Program-made: the position numbers and the translations under genes
Source: Antedon mediterranea
Lineage: Eukaryota > Echinodermata > Crinoidea > Comatulida > Antedonidae
Assembly: GCF_964355755.1 (NCBI RefSeq)
Contig: NC_092672.1
Span: 29,074,501 to 29,138,500, forward strand
Reading direction: 5' to 3'
DNA length: 64,000 nt
Part shown: in pieces, positions 29,801-63,293 of the stretch
Layout: each line of letters opens with the position of its first letter
Numbering within the stretch: position 1 is the first letter of the stretch
The notes under the pieces: generated by a model
What the model was told of the DNA's origin: nothing
The model's input: only the letters and a program-made list of their open reading frames with translations
Databases searched by the model: none

Positions 29801-32800
29801 CCGGTTCCAATTCAACTGTTACATTTTCATCAATGAAAAGAGGACGTTTTCTGAGTCGAGATCAGCATGCCAGGAGATCGGAGCTGATCTACTGGTGATT
29901 GAGACAAGGGAAGAGAACGAGTACATCACCAGTACAATTGAGATGGAGATGCCAGGCGTGGTATCGATGCTAATTGGAATGGAAGATAGCGAAGTTGAAG
30001 GAGACTGGGTTTGGATAAATGGAGATCGACTCGCCAACAGTTTTACATGTGAATAAAATTGATTTGCTTTTAAACACTGTTGTTCTAAAACTGTTAGTTG
30101 GCCTCTGACTCCGACAGTCCGCCGCCGCACATCGTCACAGTAGCATGTTTAATGAGAGAGTTTTTAAACGAGATATTAAATCACTTATTGCATAATTTTA
30201 CTTTTACTACTTATTTGATAGATTGGAAGGAAGGAGAACCAGACAACTCTAACAACCAAGACTGTGGGTTTATCCTCAGTGATGGTCAATGGAGTGACAA
30301 CCTTTGCACACGTGATTCGGAAGCTATCTGTGAAGCAAGTAGGTTGAGATATCTAATAGATACTATTTTACTTCTATTTAATAAAACGTAATTCCATTAC
30401 ACCTGAAACATGTGTGGCTGCAACGTGACATTCTATGTAACGCCAACGTTGACGAACCGAACAAAGTAGTACAACAGCGTGTAATGAAAAGCCGAAGTTG
30501 ACAACATTAATAACTGCTATCCTAAGCCATACGTTAAACGTTTGTATTGTTTACGATTGTTCACAGGTACTACATATGCGTACTTGACATGTTCAGGTGA
30601 CATTGTCATCCACACAGACCCACGAGTAAATGGCGCTACTGTATCATGGGACACGCCAGTAGCTACTGATCCAAACAACCGCAAAATGGAAGTCACGTGT
30701 AAGCCTATGTCTGGATCGGAGTTTTTAACTGGTGAAACAGACGTCACATGCAGAGCCACATTTGACGAATCAGAGCAAGCCACGTGTTCATTTAGCGTTA
30801 ACATTGTTGGTAAGTTATAAATACCGGTTACGGATCACCAAGTTCATTCAATTCAACACATTTTAATAAAAACATCATTACTGGTGTTTCTTCTTTCAAA
30901 CTTTTCAGCTTGCGAAACAGCCTTCGAATTTAGTTGCTACAGCTTCATAACTACCAAGCAAGTTTTTGAATCATCACGTGATTCATGTATAGCAGAAAAC
31001 GCCGATCTGGTATCCATAGACTCAAAGGCAGAAAGGGACCACGTCACATTCCTTCAAAACGATTTGTTAGGTTCATCTGCATTTATCGGTCTAAATGACA
31101 TCGAAATGGAGAACTCTTGGAGGTGGATTGCTGATGATACAATATTGACAGAAATCGGCTTCCAAGGTAAGTTCCATTTTGTTACACCAAGTAGGCCTAT
31201 AAATCACAATAAAGTTGTGCAGATTACTTTTGTTTTTTCTCTCCAATCACACGTTGCCAATGCTTCTTTAACAACGTTCTTCTGTTTCTACACAAAGACT
31301 GGGCATCTGGAGAACCAAACGGAGATTCAGATGAAAATTGCGTCACAATGAAAACGAGTGGCCAATGGAAAGATGTCAGCTGTGATTCTAAAAACAGGGC
31401 GATTTGTGAACTTGGTAAGTTATAATAAATCTCAAATTTAGGTAAATTTATATAAAGATTATCAGCATGCGATATCGTGCCAAAGACTACGAGAACACAG
31501 TGTCTCAAACGATAAAGTATTAAAACTTCTGAACCATTTTTGTCGCTTTACATTTTTGACTGATATTGTTTTTGCTTACAGAAATATACCCTTTGAGATT
31601 ATCTTGCACGGCGGACATCACCACAATAATCAAACAAGGCAGCTTCGGCAAAATTGTTACTTACACTATACCACAGCTGGTGGATCCAATCTTTGAGAGG
31701 TATGCAGCAGTAACTTGCAACTATCCACCAGGAGCAGTGTTTCCAATTGGAACAACAGTTGTGACGTGTGAAGGGGTACTGGTTGAAAGTTTAATGACGG
31801 CATCGTGTTCTTTCTCTGTAACGGTAGAAGGTATGTATACCCACCAGTGTCAATCATCCTCCAAATGTTAAGAAATCCATTGTTTAGTTATTGTATTGCT
31901 CATTAGGATTAGCTTTAACCATCAGCTTCCACTATGTCGCAAAGTAATGACGTAAGAGCAACGATCTCACCAATCACGTGATCTAAGTCCTTGCATTATG
32001 TTGCTAGTGGGACCAAAGCTTTATAAAGACATCTAACCAGAGAGTGATCATACAAATGATCTACAGTTAAATCCTGGTAGCCAAACGTGTCTTACACATT
32101 TCCCCTTTTAAATACGTAATTATGTTCATTTTTACGGTCGACTATATTGGTCAGTCTTACTTCCAGTCTCAGTACGTATTTTTTTAAAAGAATGTAATAC
32201 CATATCCATCCATGACGTAACATCTTTTGTAAAACATTGTGGACTGTTTCTTTTTAATTCAGAGTGCGAGATCGGATACCTGAACAGTTGTTACATTTAC
32301 ATATCAACCAAAAATACATTTGACGGGCAGGCATCTAAATGTCAAGAGATAGGAGGTTCACTAGTAGACATTCACAGCCAGGAAGAAAACGATTTTCTCT
32401 CTGTTAACTTTCAGAGCATAATGGAAAACGACAAAGCGTATGCAGGCTTGCGATACACACCAGAAAATGGTTGGAAATGGCAAGATGGACGGGGTATTGC
32501 AGACTATGAATGTTAGTAAAACTGAATACTAATAAAGCTAACTAATAAAATCGATATCTGAAAAATGTCATGCTCTCATACTTGGAGTTACACCAGGGAA
32601 GAGTGAAATTACGCTAATTGCACTCTTCCCTAGTTACACAGTCTTATAGGCCTACACTTTAAAGTGAGCCGAGCTGCATGAATAAAAATCACAATTGTTA
32701 TTTCAGATTGGGACAGTTCACAACCTCGAAAATATAAAGACGGAGAAGCCTGTCTATCATTGAGACCTGAGAATGGAAAATGGGTGGACCAGTACTGCAC

Positions 32801-33744
32801 GACAAAGTTACCGACTATATGCGAAATAGGTACGGGCTAGTAGGCCTATTATTAGTCCGAGACAGTAGTCGTACAGTGGCTTATTAAGTCTCCATAAAAG
32901 TAAAGACCTTCTTTTCAAAATTCCAGTTTGCACACTGATACAGAAGAAAAGTCGCAATCAATAGTAATAATGCCATAGTTGTTGAAATGGATACATTAAC
33001 TAGGCCTACTTACCAACAATTCGATGGCCGCCGATATAACCCTCGTGTCGCGGTACGGTAGCTCTTTCGGTGTCGCAAAACCTCTTTACGGTATGCTTAA
33101 CCTGGAACACCACATTAACCTCCTGCGCAGTGCCTATATTTAATTTAACTGAATAACAAACATGGCGTAAACACTAATAATAATAATTAATGAACAGTTG
33201 TTTTGCGCGCAATTGTTCAGACAATATCTTTTAATAGCATACTGTGCTTTCTAAAAAAATTGTGAACACGTGTTATGTATATCGTTCGTAATCGCCATCA
33301 CAATGATGCAAAACTGTATTTCAGCTGAAGCTTCGTTGTTGGCGGCGGTAGTTCAAAGATGTTCAAAACTGAGGCTTTATTTACAAAACATGATCATCTA
33401 AATGTTAATGCTAGATTAGTAAAATTGCTATTTTGAAAACCCAATACTAATAATACTAATACTAATTATTATTACTTTTTGCTGCTAAGCATGTTTGATA
33501 AATCTTACCCTTTTATCTAAGCCCATTTAAGCAATTTTACAATTAATTTATTTTGAACATTATACAATCCACCAAACGAGTGAAAGGCGCACTGACATTT
33601 TAGTGAATGTATGAAATCAACACAACCATTCAATTAATATTATATTAGAGAATGTGAAACATCAAAGATAAAAAGAACTTCAATTATAATGTAGCAATTC
33701 AAATAGGCCTACTTGTGTTTTTTTCTTCAGATATTGGTGGGTAA
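2735..33744 (+). CDS. Giant secreted astacin-CUB-lectin-TSP1-F-type lectin-HYR/CTLD protein (59-exon model)
   Basis: I assembled 59 exons by hand from reading frames, splice sites and domain homology; they total 11,865 bases and join without a frame break into 3,954 residues plus stop. Order: signal peptide, repeat-rich propeptide, astacin protease (about 263-461), Cys-rich linker (462-504), CUB (505-621), CTLD (622-753), TSP1 (754-803), F-type lectin (804-947), HYR, CTLD, HYR, CTLD, then five units of HYR-CTLD-HYR-CTLD-HYR (1361-3826) and a last CTLD (3827-3950). There is no transmembrane segment after the signal peptide, so it is predicted to be secreted. From the intron after exon 10 to the one after exon 58 all introns are phase 1, so each exon from 11 to 58 is symmetric. 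One intron has a GC donor. Function is inferred from domains: zinc peptidase coupled to carbohydrate or protein recognition. I know no family with this whole order. Least certain are the last exon and whether all exons enter one mRNA. Confidence 0.85.
2873..2938. repeat. Two-copy tandem repeat of about 32 bp in intron 1
   Basis: The stretch GTTTTCGCCAGAACATCA, then TTCGGCAATTT, occurs twice back to back with one mismatch (CAGTTCGG versus CATTTCGG). It lies 45 bases after exon 1. Confidence 0.85.
3625..4384 (+). CDS. Exon 2: repeat-rich propeptide and start of astacin domain
   Basis: Begins after a pyrimidine tract and CAG, and ends in phase 1 at a GTAGGA donor. Residues 48-203 are 26 copies of a six-residue repeat (consensus N-D-T-K/E-L-V). 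After it comes normal astacin propeptide sequence, including YQGDMF, where Asp237 fits the zinc-blocking aspartate switch of the family. The string KRNKRK just before the mature start (about Ala263) is a furin-like basic site. The mature domain opens with the typical [11 protein letters not shown]. Astacin propeptides are often short; this one is unusually long because of the repeat. Confidence 0.85.
3673..4140 (+). repeat. 18-bp coding minisatellite, 26 units, N-glycosylation sequon array
   Basis: Exactly 26 in-frame 18-base units with the core AACGACACTAAACTAGTG. Twenty-two units carry an N-x-S/T sequon; units 8, 13, 17 and 18 have lost it. A further N-G-T follows at 4141. Units differ at synonymous and Lys/Glu/Asn positions, and neighbouring units share variants, as expected from unequal exchange or slippage. 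All length changes by whole units keep frame. The reverse strand is also open for 169 codons, but that is a by-product of the repeat. Confidence 0.95.
4385..5799 (+). other. Intron 2, nothing recognised
   Basis: AT-rich intron of 1.4 kb between the propeptide exon and the next astacin exon. No open frame of note and no identified repeat apart from one TAGGCCTA at 5280. Confidence 0.7.
5800..8192 (+). CDS. Exons 3-6: astacin (M12A) zinc metalloprotease domain
   Basis: Exons 5800-5938, 6304-6373, 6606-6797 and 8063-8192 continue the catalytic domain begun in exon 2. Exon 5 holds the zinc motif [12 protein letters not shown]: His360, His364 and His370 are the ligands and Glu361 the catalytic base, followed by the family signature RSDRDDY. 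The Met-turn SVMHYG at the end of exon 5 supplies Met413 and the Tyr415 ligand. Four cysteines (in LTCIQF, CWSHVG, NGCYT and YGCS) match the two conserved disulfides. Nothing essential is missing, so an active secreted endopeptidase is expected after propeptide removal. The family includes BMP1/tolloid, meprins and hatching enzymes; the downstream domains here differ from all of these. Confidence 0.93.
6392..6495. mobile_element. MITE family B, short copy in intron 4
   Basis: Left end CTTTGTCTACACAATCAAA and right end GTTTGATAGTGTAAAC are inverted versions of the family ends seen at 35.3, 48.6 and 58.3 kb; the inner GGGCACATCACA is shared. Begins about 20 bases after the exon 4 donor. Confidence 0.75.
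6798..8062 (+). other. Intron 5, low-complexity AT-rich DNA
   Basis: Separates the zinc-site exon from the next exon. Contains a short (TCTA)n microsatellite near 7861 and AATT-rich runs near 7425. No coding signal. Confidence 0.7.
8778..8906 (+). CDS. Exon 7: Cys-rich linker after the protease
   Basis: A 43-residue phase 1-1 exon with the pattern C-x4-D-C-x7-N-C-x-C-x-C and a later Cys. Astacins often carry an EGF-like or short Cys-rich segment between protease and CUB. The spacing here is not a full EGF domain, so I call it only a Cys-rich linker. Confidence 0.75.
9308..10324 (+). CDS. Exons 8-10: CUB domain
   Basis: Exons 9308-9405, 9772-9890 and 10191-10324. The start (C-R-Y-S-L, then [20 protein letters not shown]) is a classic CUB opening with its first two cysteines. 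The second pair lies in [10 protein letters not shown] and LCGHGLPG, and the end ([10 protein letters not shown]) matches the usual G-F-x-A-x-Y strand. Astacin followed by CUB is common in BMP1/tolloid and nematode and sea-urchin astacins. CUB domains usually mediate calcium-dependent protein contacts. The domain looks complete. Confidence 0.88.
10325..10756 (+). other. Intron 10 with an antisense open frame of unknown meaning
   Basis: The minus strand is open for 108 codons (10763-10437). The product has a hydrophobic stretch but no motif I recognise, and the base composition is richer in GC than neighbouring introns, which hints at a transposon fragment. I do not call it a gene. Confidence 0.4.
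10757..11554 (+). CDS. Exons 11-12: first C-type lectin-like domain
   Basis: Exons 10757-11014 and 11417-11554. The CTLD fold is clear from [20 protein letters not shown] and the terminal C-S-x-T-Y-S-A-V-I-C. The loop that holds the sugar-binding calcium in classic lectins has no EPN or QPD motif and no WND, so calcium-dependent sugar binding by the standard mode is unlikely. It differs from the later, mutually similar CTLDs. Confidence 0.85.
11761..12030 (+). CDS. Exon 13: TSP1 repeat and start of F-type lectin domain
   Basis: Residues about 754-803 are a thrombospondin type-1 repeat: W-x-x-W-x-x-W, then C-x-V-S-C-S-G-G, R-x-R-E-C and C-A-E-E-P-C. The overlapping WFDW and WEPW are standard C-mannosylation motifs. 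The same exon runs on into the F-type lectin domain (A-x-G-K-P-A, then N-A-V-D-G-N), so two domains share an exon here, unlike the rest of the gene. Confidence 0.88.
12132..12532 (+). CDS. Exons 14-15: F-type lectin (fucolectin) domain, binding residues altered
   Basis: Exons 12132-12221 and 12311-12532 complete the domain begun in exon 13. Typical marks are SCSIT before P-W-W-M-V-D-L-G, the NRADCCGE strand and GRYVSVQL near the end. Known fucose-binding members use a His in the first motif, an Arg before x-D-C-C and a second Arg four residues after that Asp-led stretch. Here the His position reads Ile, the first Arg is kept and the second position reads Tyr. The fold is likely preserved but canonical fucose binding is doubtful (inference from motif positions, without alignment). 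Confidence 0.82.
12812..13060 (+). CDS. Exon 16: HYR domain 1
   Basis: A single phase 1-1 exon of 83 residues with the HYR pattern: L-T-C-P early, V-T-W-P, a central [13 protein letters not shown] and a closing [12 protein letters not shown] domains have an Ig-like fold and occur in sea-urchin hyalin and many secreted adhesion proteins. This copy is more diverged than those in the repeated array. Confidence 0.85.
13235..13625 (+). mobile_element. 5'-truncated LINE 3' end with (AAAT)n tail
   Basis: An open stretch (to TAA at 13519) encodes [10 protein letters not shown], then F-x-I-P-F-S-R, L-S-Q-T-Y-N-S-F and an N-N-F-R-K-F-R-N end. This is the usual C-terminal tail of CR1/Jockey-like LINE reverse transcriptase proteins (basic segment, then Y-N, then F-K/R). 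A short 3' UTR follows and ends in an AAAT microsatellite (13603-13625), the expected 3' end. No reverse transcriptase core is present, so it is a dead, truncated insertion in intron 16. Confidence 0.7.
13758..14385 (+). CDS. Exons 17-18: CTLD with QPD motif
   Basis: Exons 13758-14003 and 14260-14385. The CTLD is complete, with F-G-D-S-C-Y, the S-W-I-G-Y strand and a terminal C-x8-I-C. It is the only CTLD in the gene with QPD at the calcium-site position, which in vertebrate lectins goes with galactose preference, followed by G-E-D-C. The usual WND is replaced by K-Y-K-D, so one calcium ligand (Asp) is kept. Confidence 0.85.
14471..14626. mobile_element. MITE family A, copy 1 (intron 18)
   Basis: Almost its whole length is one inverted repeat: left end GTGGTTCCCACTAG, right end CTAGTGGGAACCAAG, inner arms GACCAATCACAAGCGA and CGCTTGTGATTGGTT. 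It is the best-preserved copy in the window. No coding capacity. Confidence 0.88.
14685..15747 (+). CDS. Exons 19-21: HYR 2 and CTLD, a partial array unit
   Basis: HYR exon 14685-14927, CTLD exons 15140-15397 and 15631-15747. The HYR has P-x-M-S-C-P, V-S-W-E and [10 protein letters not shown]. The CTLD belongs to the class with W-K-S-G-E-P-D-N and N-Q-D-C-G seen in the first half of each later unit. The pair therefore looks like a truncated or ancestral copy of the five-domain unit, lacking its second half. Confidence 0.85.
15893..16030. mobile_element. MITE family A, copy 2 (intron 21)
   Basis: Ends TTGGTTCCCATTAG and TAGTGGGAACCAAGCATTA, with the inner CGCTTGTGATTGGTC arm shared with copy 1. 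Confidence 0.85.
16077..18831 (+). CDS. Exons 22-28: array unit 1 (HYR-CTLD-HYR-CTLD-HYR)
   Basis: Exons: HYR 16077-16316; CTLD 16512-16766 and 17035-17151; HYR 17290-17532; CTLD 17853-18101 and 18204-18320; HYR 18583-18831. Residues about 1361-1850. The three HYRs are distinct subtypes (alpha with A-F-A-R-E-G-T, beta with T-S-Y-A-F-M-D-C-P, gamma with L-R-L-L-C-P). The first CTLD has G-Q-P-Y in place of GEPD, unlike its equivalents; the second has D-W-A-S-G-E-P-N and G-E-N-C. The exon 28 acceptor (GTCAAAG) has a weak pyrimidine tract. Confidence 0.87.
19047..22032 (+). CDS. Exons 29-35: array unit 2
   Basis: Exons: HYR-alpha 19047-19289; CTLD 19622-19879 and 20030-20146; HYR-beta 20341-20583; CTLD 20723-20977 and 21091-21210; HYR-gamma 21790-22032. 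Residues about 1851-2343. HYR-gamma of unit 1 and HYR-alpha of this unit are adjacent, so two HYRs in a row mark every unit junction. The first CTLD has GEPDN with NQDCG; the second has GEPNN with GEDC. Exon 34 is nearly identical to exon 41 in unit 3. Confidence 0.88.
22267..25872 (+). CDS. Exons 36-42: array unit 3
   Basis: Exons: HYR-alpha 22267-22509; CTLD 22714-22971 and 23534-23650; HYR-beta 23924-24166; CTLD 24356-24610 and 24985-25104; HYR-gamma 25627-25872. Residues about 2344-2837. The longest unit in genomic span because of bigger introns, one with a run of about 16 C at 23459. Exon 40 uses a weak donor (GTGACT). Exon 42 ends at a GC donor (GCAAGT at 25873), where every paralogous exon has GT. 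Confidence 0.87.
25985..28757 (+). CDS. Exons 43-49: array unit 4
   Basis: Exons: HYR-alpha 25985-26227; CTLD 26409-26669 and 26952-27068; HYR-beta 27187-27429; CTLD 27575-27829 and 28280-28396; HYR-gamma 28509-28757. Residues about 2838-3332. All splice sites follow the pattern of the other units. The first CTLD has W-K-E-G-E-P-D-N with N-D-Q-D-C-G, the second D-W-A-S-G-E-P-N with G-E-N-C and W-K-D. Confidence 0.88.
28921..31830 (+). CDS. Exons 50-56: array unit 5
   Basis: Exons: HYR-alpha 28921-29160; CTLD 29791-30048 and 30222-30338; HYR-beta 30567-30809; CTLD 30909-31166 and 31298-31414; HYR-gamma 31582-31830. Residues about 3333-3826. The intron between exons 50 and 51 holds a transposon with a tRNA-like core (29292-29624). 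Exon 51 uses a GTGAAT donor. Exons 48 and 55 are close relatives, consistent with recent duplication of neighbouring units or exchange between them. Confidence 0.88.
29292..29624. mobile_element. Short long-TIR (MULE-like) element with 9-bp target duplication
   Basis: Starts GCGATATTTC and ends AAAATCGC; about 35 bp of each end are inverted copies (both contain ACATAAGTTGGGG or its complement). Both flanks carry AACCGGGAA (29283-29291 and 29625-29633), a 9-bp target duplication. Nine-base duplications with long inverted ends point to Mutator-like elements. Its left 80 bp match the ends of the larger element at 54215-56074. Lies in the intron between exons 50 and 51. Confidence 0.8.
29436..29512 (+). 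other. tRNA-like sequence inside the MULE-like element
   Basis: TAGTCGAGTGGATAAGAC resembles a tRNA D-arm (A box), and ATGGGGTTCGATTCCCAT forms a perfect T-arm (B box) at the right distance. The outer stem pairs poorly and no good anticodon arm forms, so it is a tRNA-derived relic or SINE head rather than a working tRNA gene. Confidence 0.6.
31911..32022. mobile_element. MITE family A, copy 3, degenerate (intron 56)
   Basis: Right end GCTAGTGGGACCAAAGCTTT and inner ACCAATCACGTGAT match the family; the left end is worn (CAGCTTCCACTATG). Confidence 0.65.
32263..32829 (+). CDS. Exons 57-58: terminal CTLD
   Basis: Exons 32263-32511 and 32707-32829. A complete CTLD of 124 residues that matches neither unit class: the loop reads W-D-S-S-Q-P-R-K with G-E-A-C, so the EPN/EPD calcium motif is gone although W-V-D remains. 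Exon 57 ends at a GTTAGT donor. It directly follows the HYR-gamma of unit 5, where a new unit would have begun with HYR-alpha. Confidence 0.82.
33731..33744 (+). CDS. Exon 59: four codons and stop
   Basis: A strong acceptor (long T tract then CTTCAG) is followed in the correct phase by codons D-I-G-G and TAA. The C-terminus would thus be hydrophilic, with no membrane anchor. The bases GGTGG followed by GTAAAA could also be a donor, making this a 10-base microexon leading to further exons that I cannot identify. I see no unique polyadenylation signal; the 3' end is unresolved. Confidence 0.5.
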
Positions 33745-33865
33745 AATGATCTACATAGTCTGTCAGCTTGCTTTAGGAATCACATAGCGACTCAAGCTGA
33801 TTCGTATACTCTTGTTATGTACTTCGTGACGTCACAAGCAGTAGTTTGACGCGTCTGTAGACATC

Positions 33866-33990
33866 ACCAGAGACGCAATGCATGGACGTAAGCGAGTTGA
33901 CCAATGACAGACAAGAGTTCCAATAATCCATCGCTCGTGATTGGTCAAATCACTTTTACGTTGCGCTTGCTAGTTTGAACCAAGCATTAT
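33866..33990. mobile_element. MITE family A, copy 4
   Basis: Contains GAGTTGACCAATGACAG and CTCGTGATTGGTCAAATCAC as inverted arms, and ends GAACCAAGCATTAT. The left terminus has decayed. Starts about 120 bases after the lectin-gene stop, so it would lie in the 3' UTR. Confidence 0.8.
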
Positions 33991-34903
33991 AGACAGTACA
34001 ACAATTCATTATACCAAATATATATATATCACTGTTGTTTATTTAAAAAGAACCAACGTACGCACCCTAGGAAACTGCATATACCGAACTTACTTATATA
34101 CAGAACAATCATTGGTGTGTGTGTAACATGTGACCTTACGCAGACTAACACAATTGAACCAATGATAAACGAAGACTGGTTTTAAAAACTATTTCATGTT
34201 ACTTAGATTTAAACTTAATTATTCTTAAGTACAGTATATACATGTTTACTAATTAAAATAATGTTAGTATATTTTTGTAGTTTCTACTAATTTTTGTATT
34301 GCGTACTGATTACTGTATATTATTATTATACTGTATCTACATTTTCCGGATTTCTTATTCTATTTTCCCTTCATTATGGGGTGCCATGAGCAGTGTGTTA
34401 AACATACATTTTACAGCACAGACACTTGTTTTATTGCTGCTTATGGCACCTCATACTTTCAAGATTCCGATTTCTATTAAAGGTGAAACATACTTACGAT
34501 TACTAATGTTACACACTTGAATACATGAATGTACTGTATGTAATGTTTTCACATCATGATTTCTGGGACTATAATATAGAGTATAGCTACGGACAGGAGT
34601 TCGGTAGCTTTTGGTGGAGTGGAGCAACTATTCTGATACAAAATGTACGATTTATTTCAAACATATAGAAACTAAAGACATTGGTAAGTTTGAAGATTTC
34701 CCATAGAGATATAAAAAACACGGAGGGAATTATGAATATAATAATATGAATACAATTTATTAATATTTAGAATATAATTGATGAATACCATATGATATAA
34801 GATAGTATTAGAGTTTAGAATGAGTTAAGTAAAATGAATACATGATGTACCTCTTTGATAAATTAAATAGTTAGTTATACTGTATGTATCAAGATGCTGT
34901 GTG

Positions 34904-35047
34904 TTAATGCCTGGTTCACACTAGAACACAACACAAGAACGCAAGAGCAATGTAATTTGACCAATCACAATGGGATTTATGATGATCCATAGCGTCGTGA
35001 TTGGTCGAATTACTTGCGTTGCGTACTGGTGGAAACCAAGCTTAATA
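34904..35047. mobile_element. MITE family A, copy 5
   Basis: Left end TTAATGCCTGGTTCACACTA, right end GTGGAAACCAAGCTTAA, with inner TTGACCAATCACA and CGTGATTGGTCGAAT arms. Confidence 0.85.
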
Positions 35048-35335
35048 GTTAATGCATTATAATGTTTAACGTTACAGCATAGTTATAATATAATTGACAT
35101 GTAAAAATTAGCAGGTAATACAATAATAAACAGATAACTGACTTTGTTTAAAGTACTATCAAGAAATCGGTTAATAAAACTCCAAGTTTAAAAAATCCTA
35201 TTAATTGTTGGCAGTTTTACACACAAAAGACCAATGTCATCTAAAGGAATGATTGAATTACTGTTTAATTGGAAAGTAAGATAAAACATGAAAAATAATT
35301 GAACACATGAATACAGTTTGAGACAAGATTGGCTA

Positions 35336-35483
35336 AATGCTCTGTCTACACTATCCAACTTTGTGTGACAACAAAAATGTGATGTTTCCAATATATGGAC
35401 ACGATGACGTCATATCACTACCGTATTTGGGCACATCACTCTTTCTGTTGGTCAAACTAGTTTGATAGTGTAGACAGAGCTTA
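35336..35483. mobile_element. MITE family B, copy 2
   Basis: Inverted ends GCTCTGTCTACACTATC and GATAGTGTAGACAGAGC are perfect complements over 17 bases. Interior carries TATGGACAC and GGGCACATCAC as in the other copies. Confidence 0.88.
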
Positions 35484-37191
35484 AGCTTATTTCAGTTTTA
35501 CAAGGTCAATATATATATCTTTTATTACTTTTTTATAACAAGGTTTCAGCAACTATGAACAGGAAGAATCCCAAGAACCTGTGATCAATACATACAAAGT
35601 GTGATACACAAAGCCCAACACGTTAGTGAGTGGGCATGTATCTGCATGGGCCAGTCATGGTACATAATGGTATTGCTTTAAACCCAATAGATAGCATAAA
35701 TACGAAGACTGAAATATGATAAAAGTAGTACCATTTACAATATAAAATCTGGTAGATATTACCATTTTAAAAAGACAAAAAAAAACAACCAGACCTAGCA
35801 AACGTTTTTTTCAATTTTTGGACCTCGGAGAAATTAATTCTTAATTCTATTCCTCAACTTGATTTTATTTGACCAATGACACATGATTTGCTTAGGTCGG
35901 AGGTCGTCGAAAATGTCAACTTAATGACTTACATTGATGATCACTTTATTATAAACAACATTTACTATTTAGAATGTTACTAGTCATTTAGTTCTATGAT
36001 TATATTTTTCTAAACAAATTAAAATTTGGTACATAATTGCTTATACTTAACCATTGAAGTAAATAAGACATTGAAACTTAAATGAGTAAAATGTTGGAAC
36101 AAACACCTTTAAAACATAATTTAATAAATTAAAATATTGGTAATATATCAACATAAGTCTTTTACTTCTACATTATAGTCAAATCATTGATATTAACAAG
36201 ATTCTGAAGAAACTTGCTATCTTTTAAAACTTTGCAGCATATACCAATATGCTTAGAAACAATTTTAAGTATAATAGTATTATGGTAGATTAACCCCTTA
36301 ATTGAGAAACCTCTATGCAGTGGACATCCCTATTACGGGGACACTTTGCTGGGTCGCAAAGGTGTCAACTTTAATATGAGTTCTACTCTATCTAACACTT
36401 CAGTATGTATTGACATATTATTAATTGGTAACGTATCAGCACCATTACAAAATATTTTGATTAAACCATAAACAGGCCAAGATTAAAGAACTGTTATATG
36501 TCCAGAAACCAACACCTTAAGTTAATTGCCAATCTAACCAAAGTGCAGAATAAGAAATCCCAGCAAAGTCTGTTTGCTAGCTGCTCTAAAATAGTGTATC
36601 TCAAAATTAAACCATACAGAGGCAGATCCAGAGTGATGGTGAAAAAGGATGGCAGCTGGGAACTGGAGAGGAGCTCATGCATTCTGTGGGATTGGATCTG
36701 CATCTGCAAGGAAGCGTGCTCACCGTATAGTAGAGAAGTATCACCAGGCAAATGTAGTTGTGTAAGGAATAACAATATAATGAACAAAAACATACTATAA
36801 ACAGAACAGAAGTCTGCTTTGTGTTGAGGTCTCTTAAAAGCTTTTACACAAATTAAATACAGCCACACTACCAAATCTGGGAACCTTGGGCTGGCCCAGA
36901 AACATTTTTTTCCTGGAAAGTCTGGTTTCAGGATTATTAGTAAGAAAGATTTTTGTAACTAAACAAAATTTACATCTACAGGTTTTCCAGATTCCAGGTA
37001 GTTCACAAAAGTCACTACATAAAAACATAACATAAAAAATAATCTTAAATAATGTTCCTGTTTTCTTTTTGTATAAAATATACAATAATGTACAATATGC
37101 ACATCACATAACCTTACTTTCATCTGAATATAAAACTCTAAGCACCATTTCAATCTTTTAGAATTTCCAACTTCTTAGAAAACTAACTTAG

Positions 37192-63293
<26,102 letters not shown>

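Larger units (their letters stand above)
33745..37191. other. Convergent intergenic region with both 3' UTRs
   Basis: Lies between the two stop codons. Contains MITE A copies 4 and 5, MITE B copy 2 and a scrap of repeat C near 36292. The stretch 36490-36960 is less AT-rich and probably 3' UTR of the kinase gene (minus strand); its open frames on both strands show no domain. AATAAA occurs on the plus strand near 35121 and 35172, far from the stop, so neither poly(A) site can be fixed. Confidence 0.6.

Noticed and set aside
34299-34520. Hydrophobic open frame after the lectin stop, possibly a membrane-anchor exon
   Set aside because: A TTTTACAG acceptor lies nearby, but the hydrophobic run (about eight residues) is too short for a membrane span and no exon chain leads to it with certainty.
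36494-36874. Overlapping 100- and 126-codon frames on both strands
   Set aside because: No domain or splice support; better explained as 3' UTR of the kinase gene.
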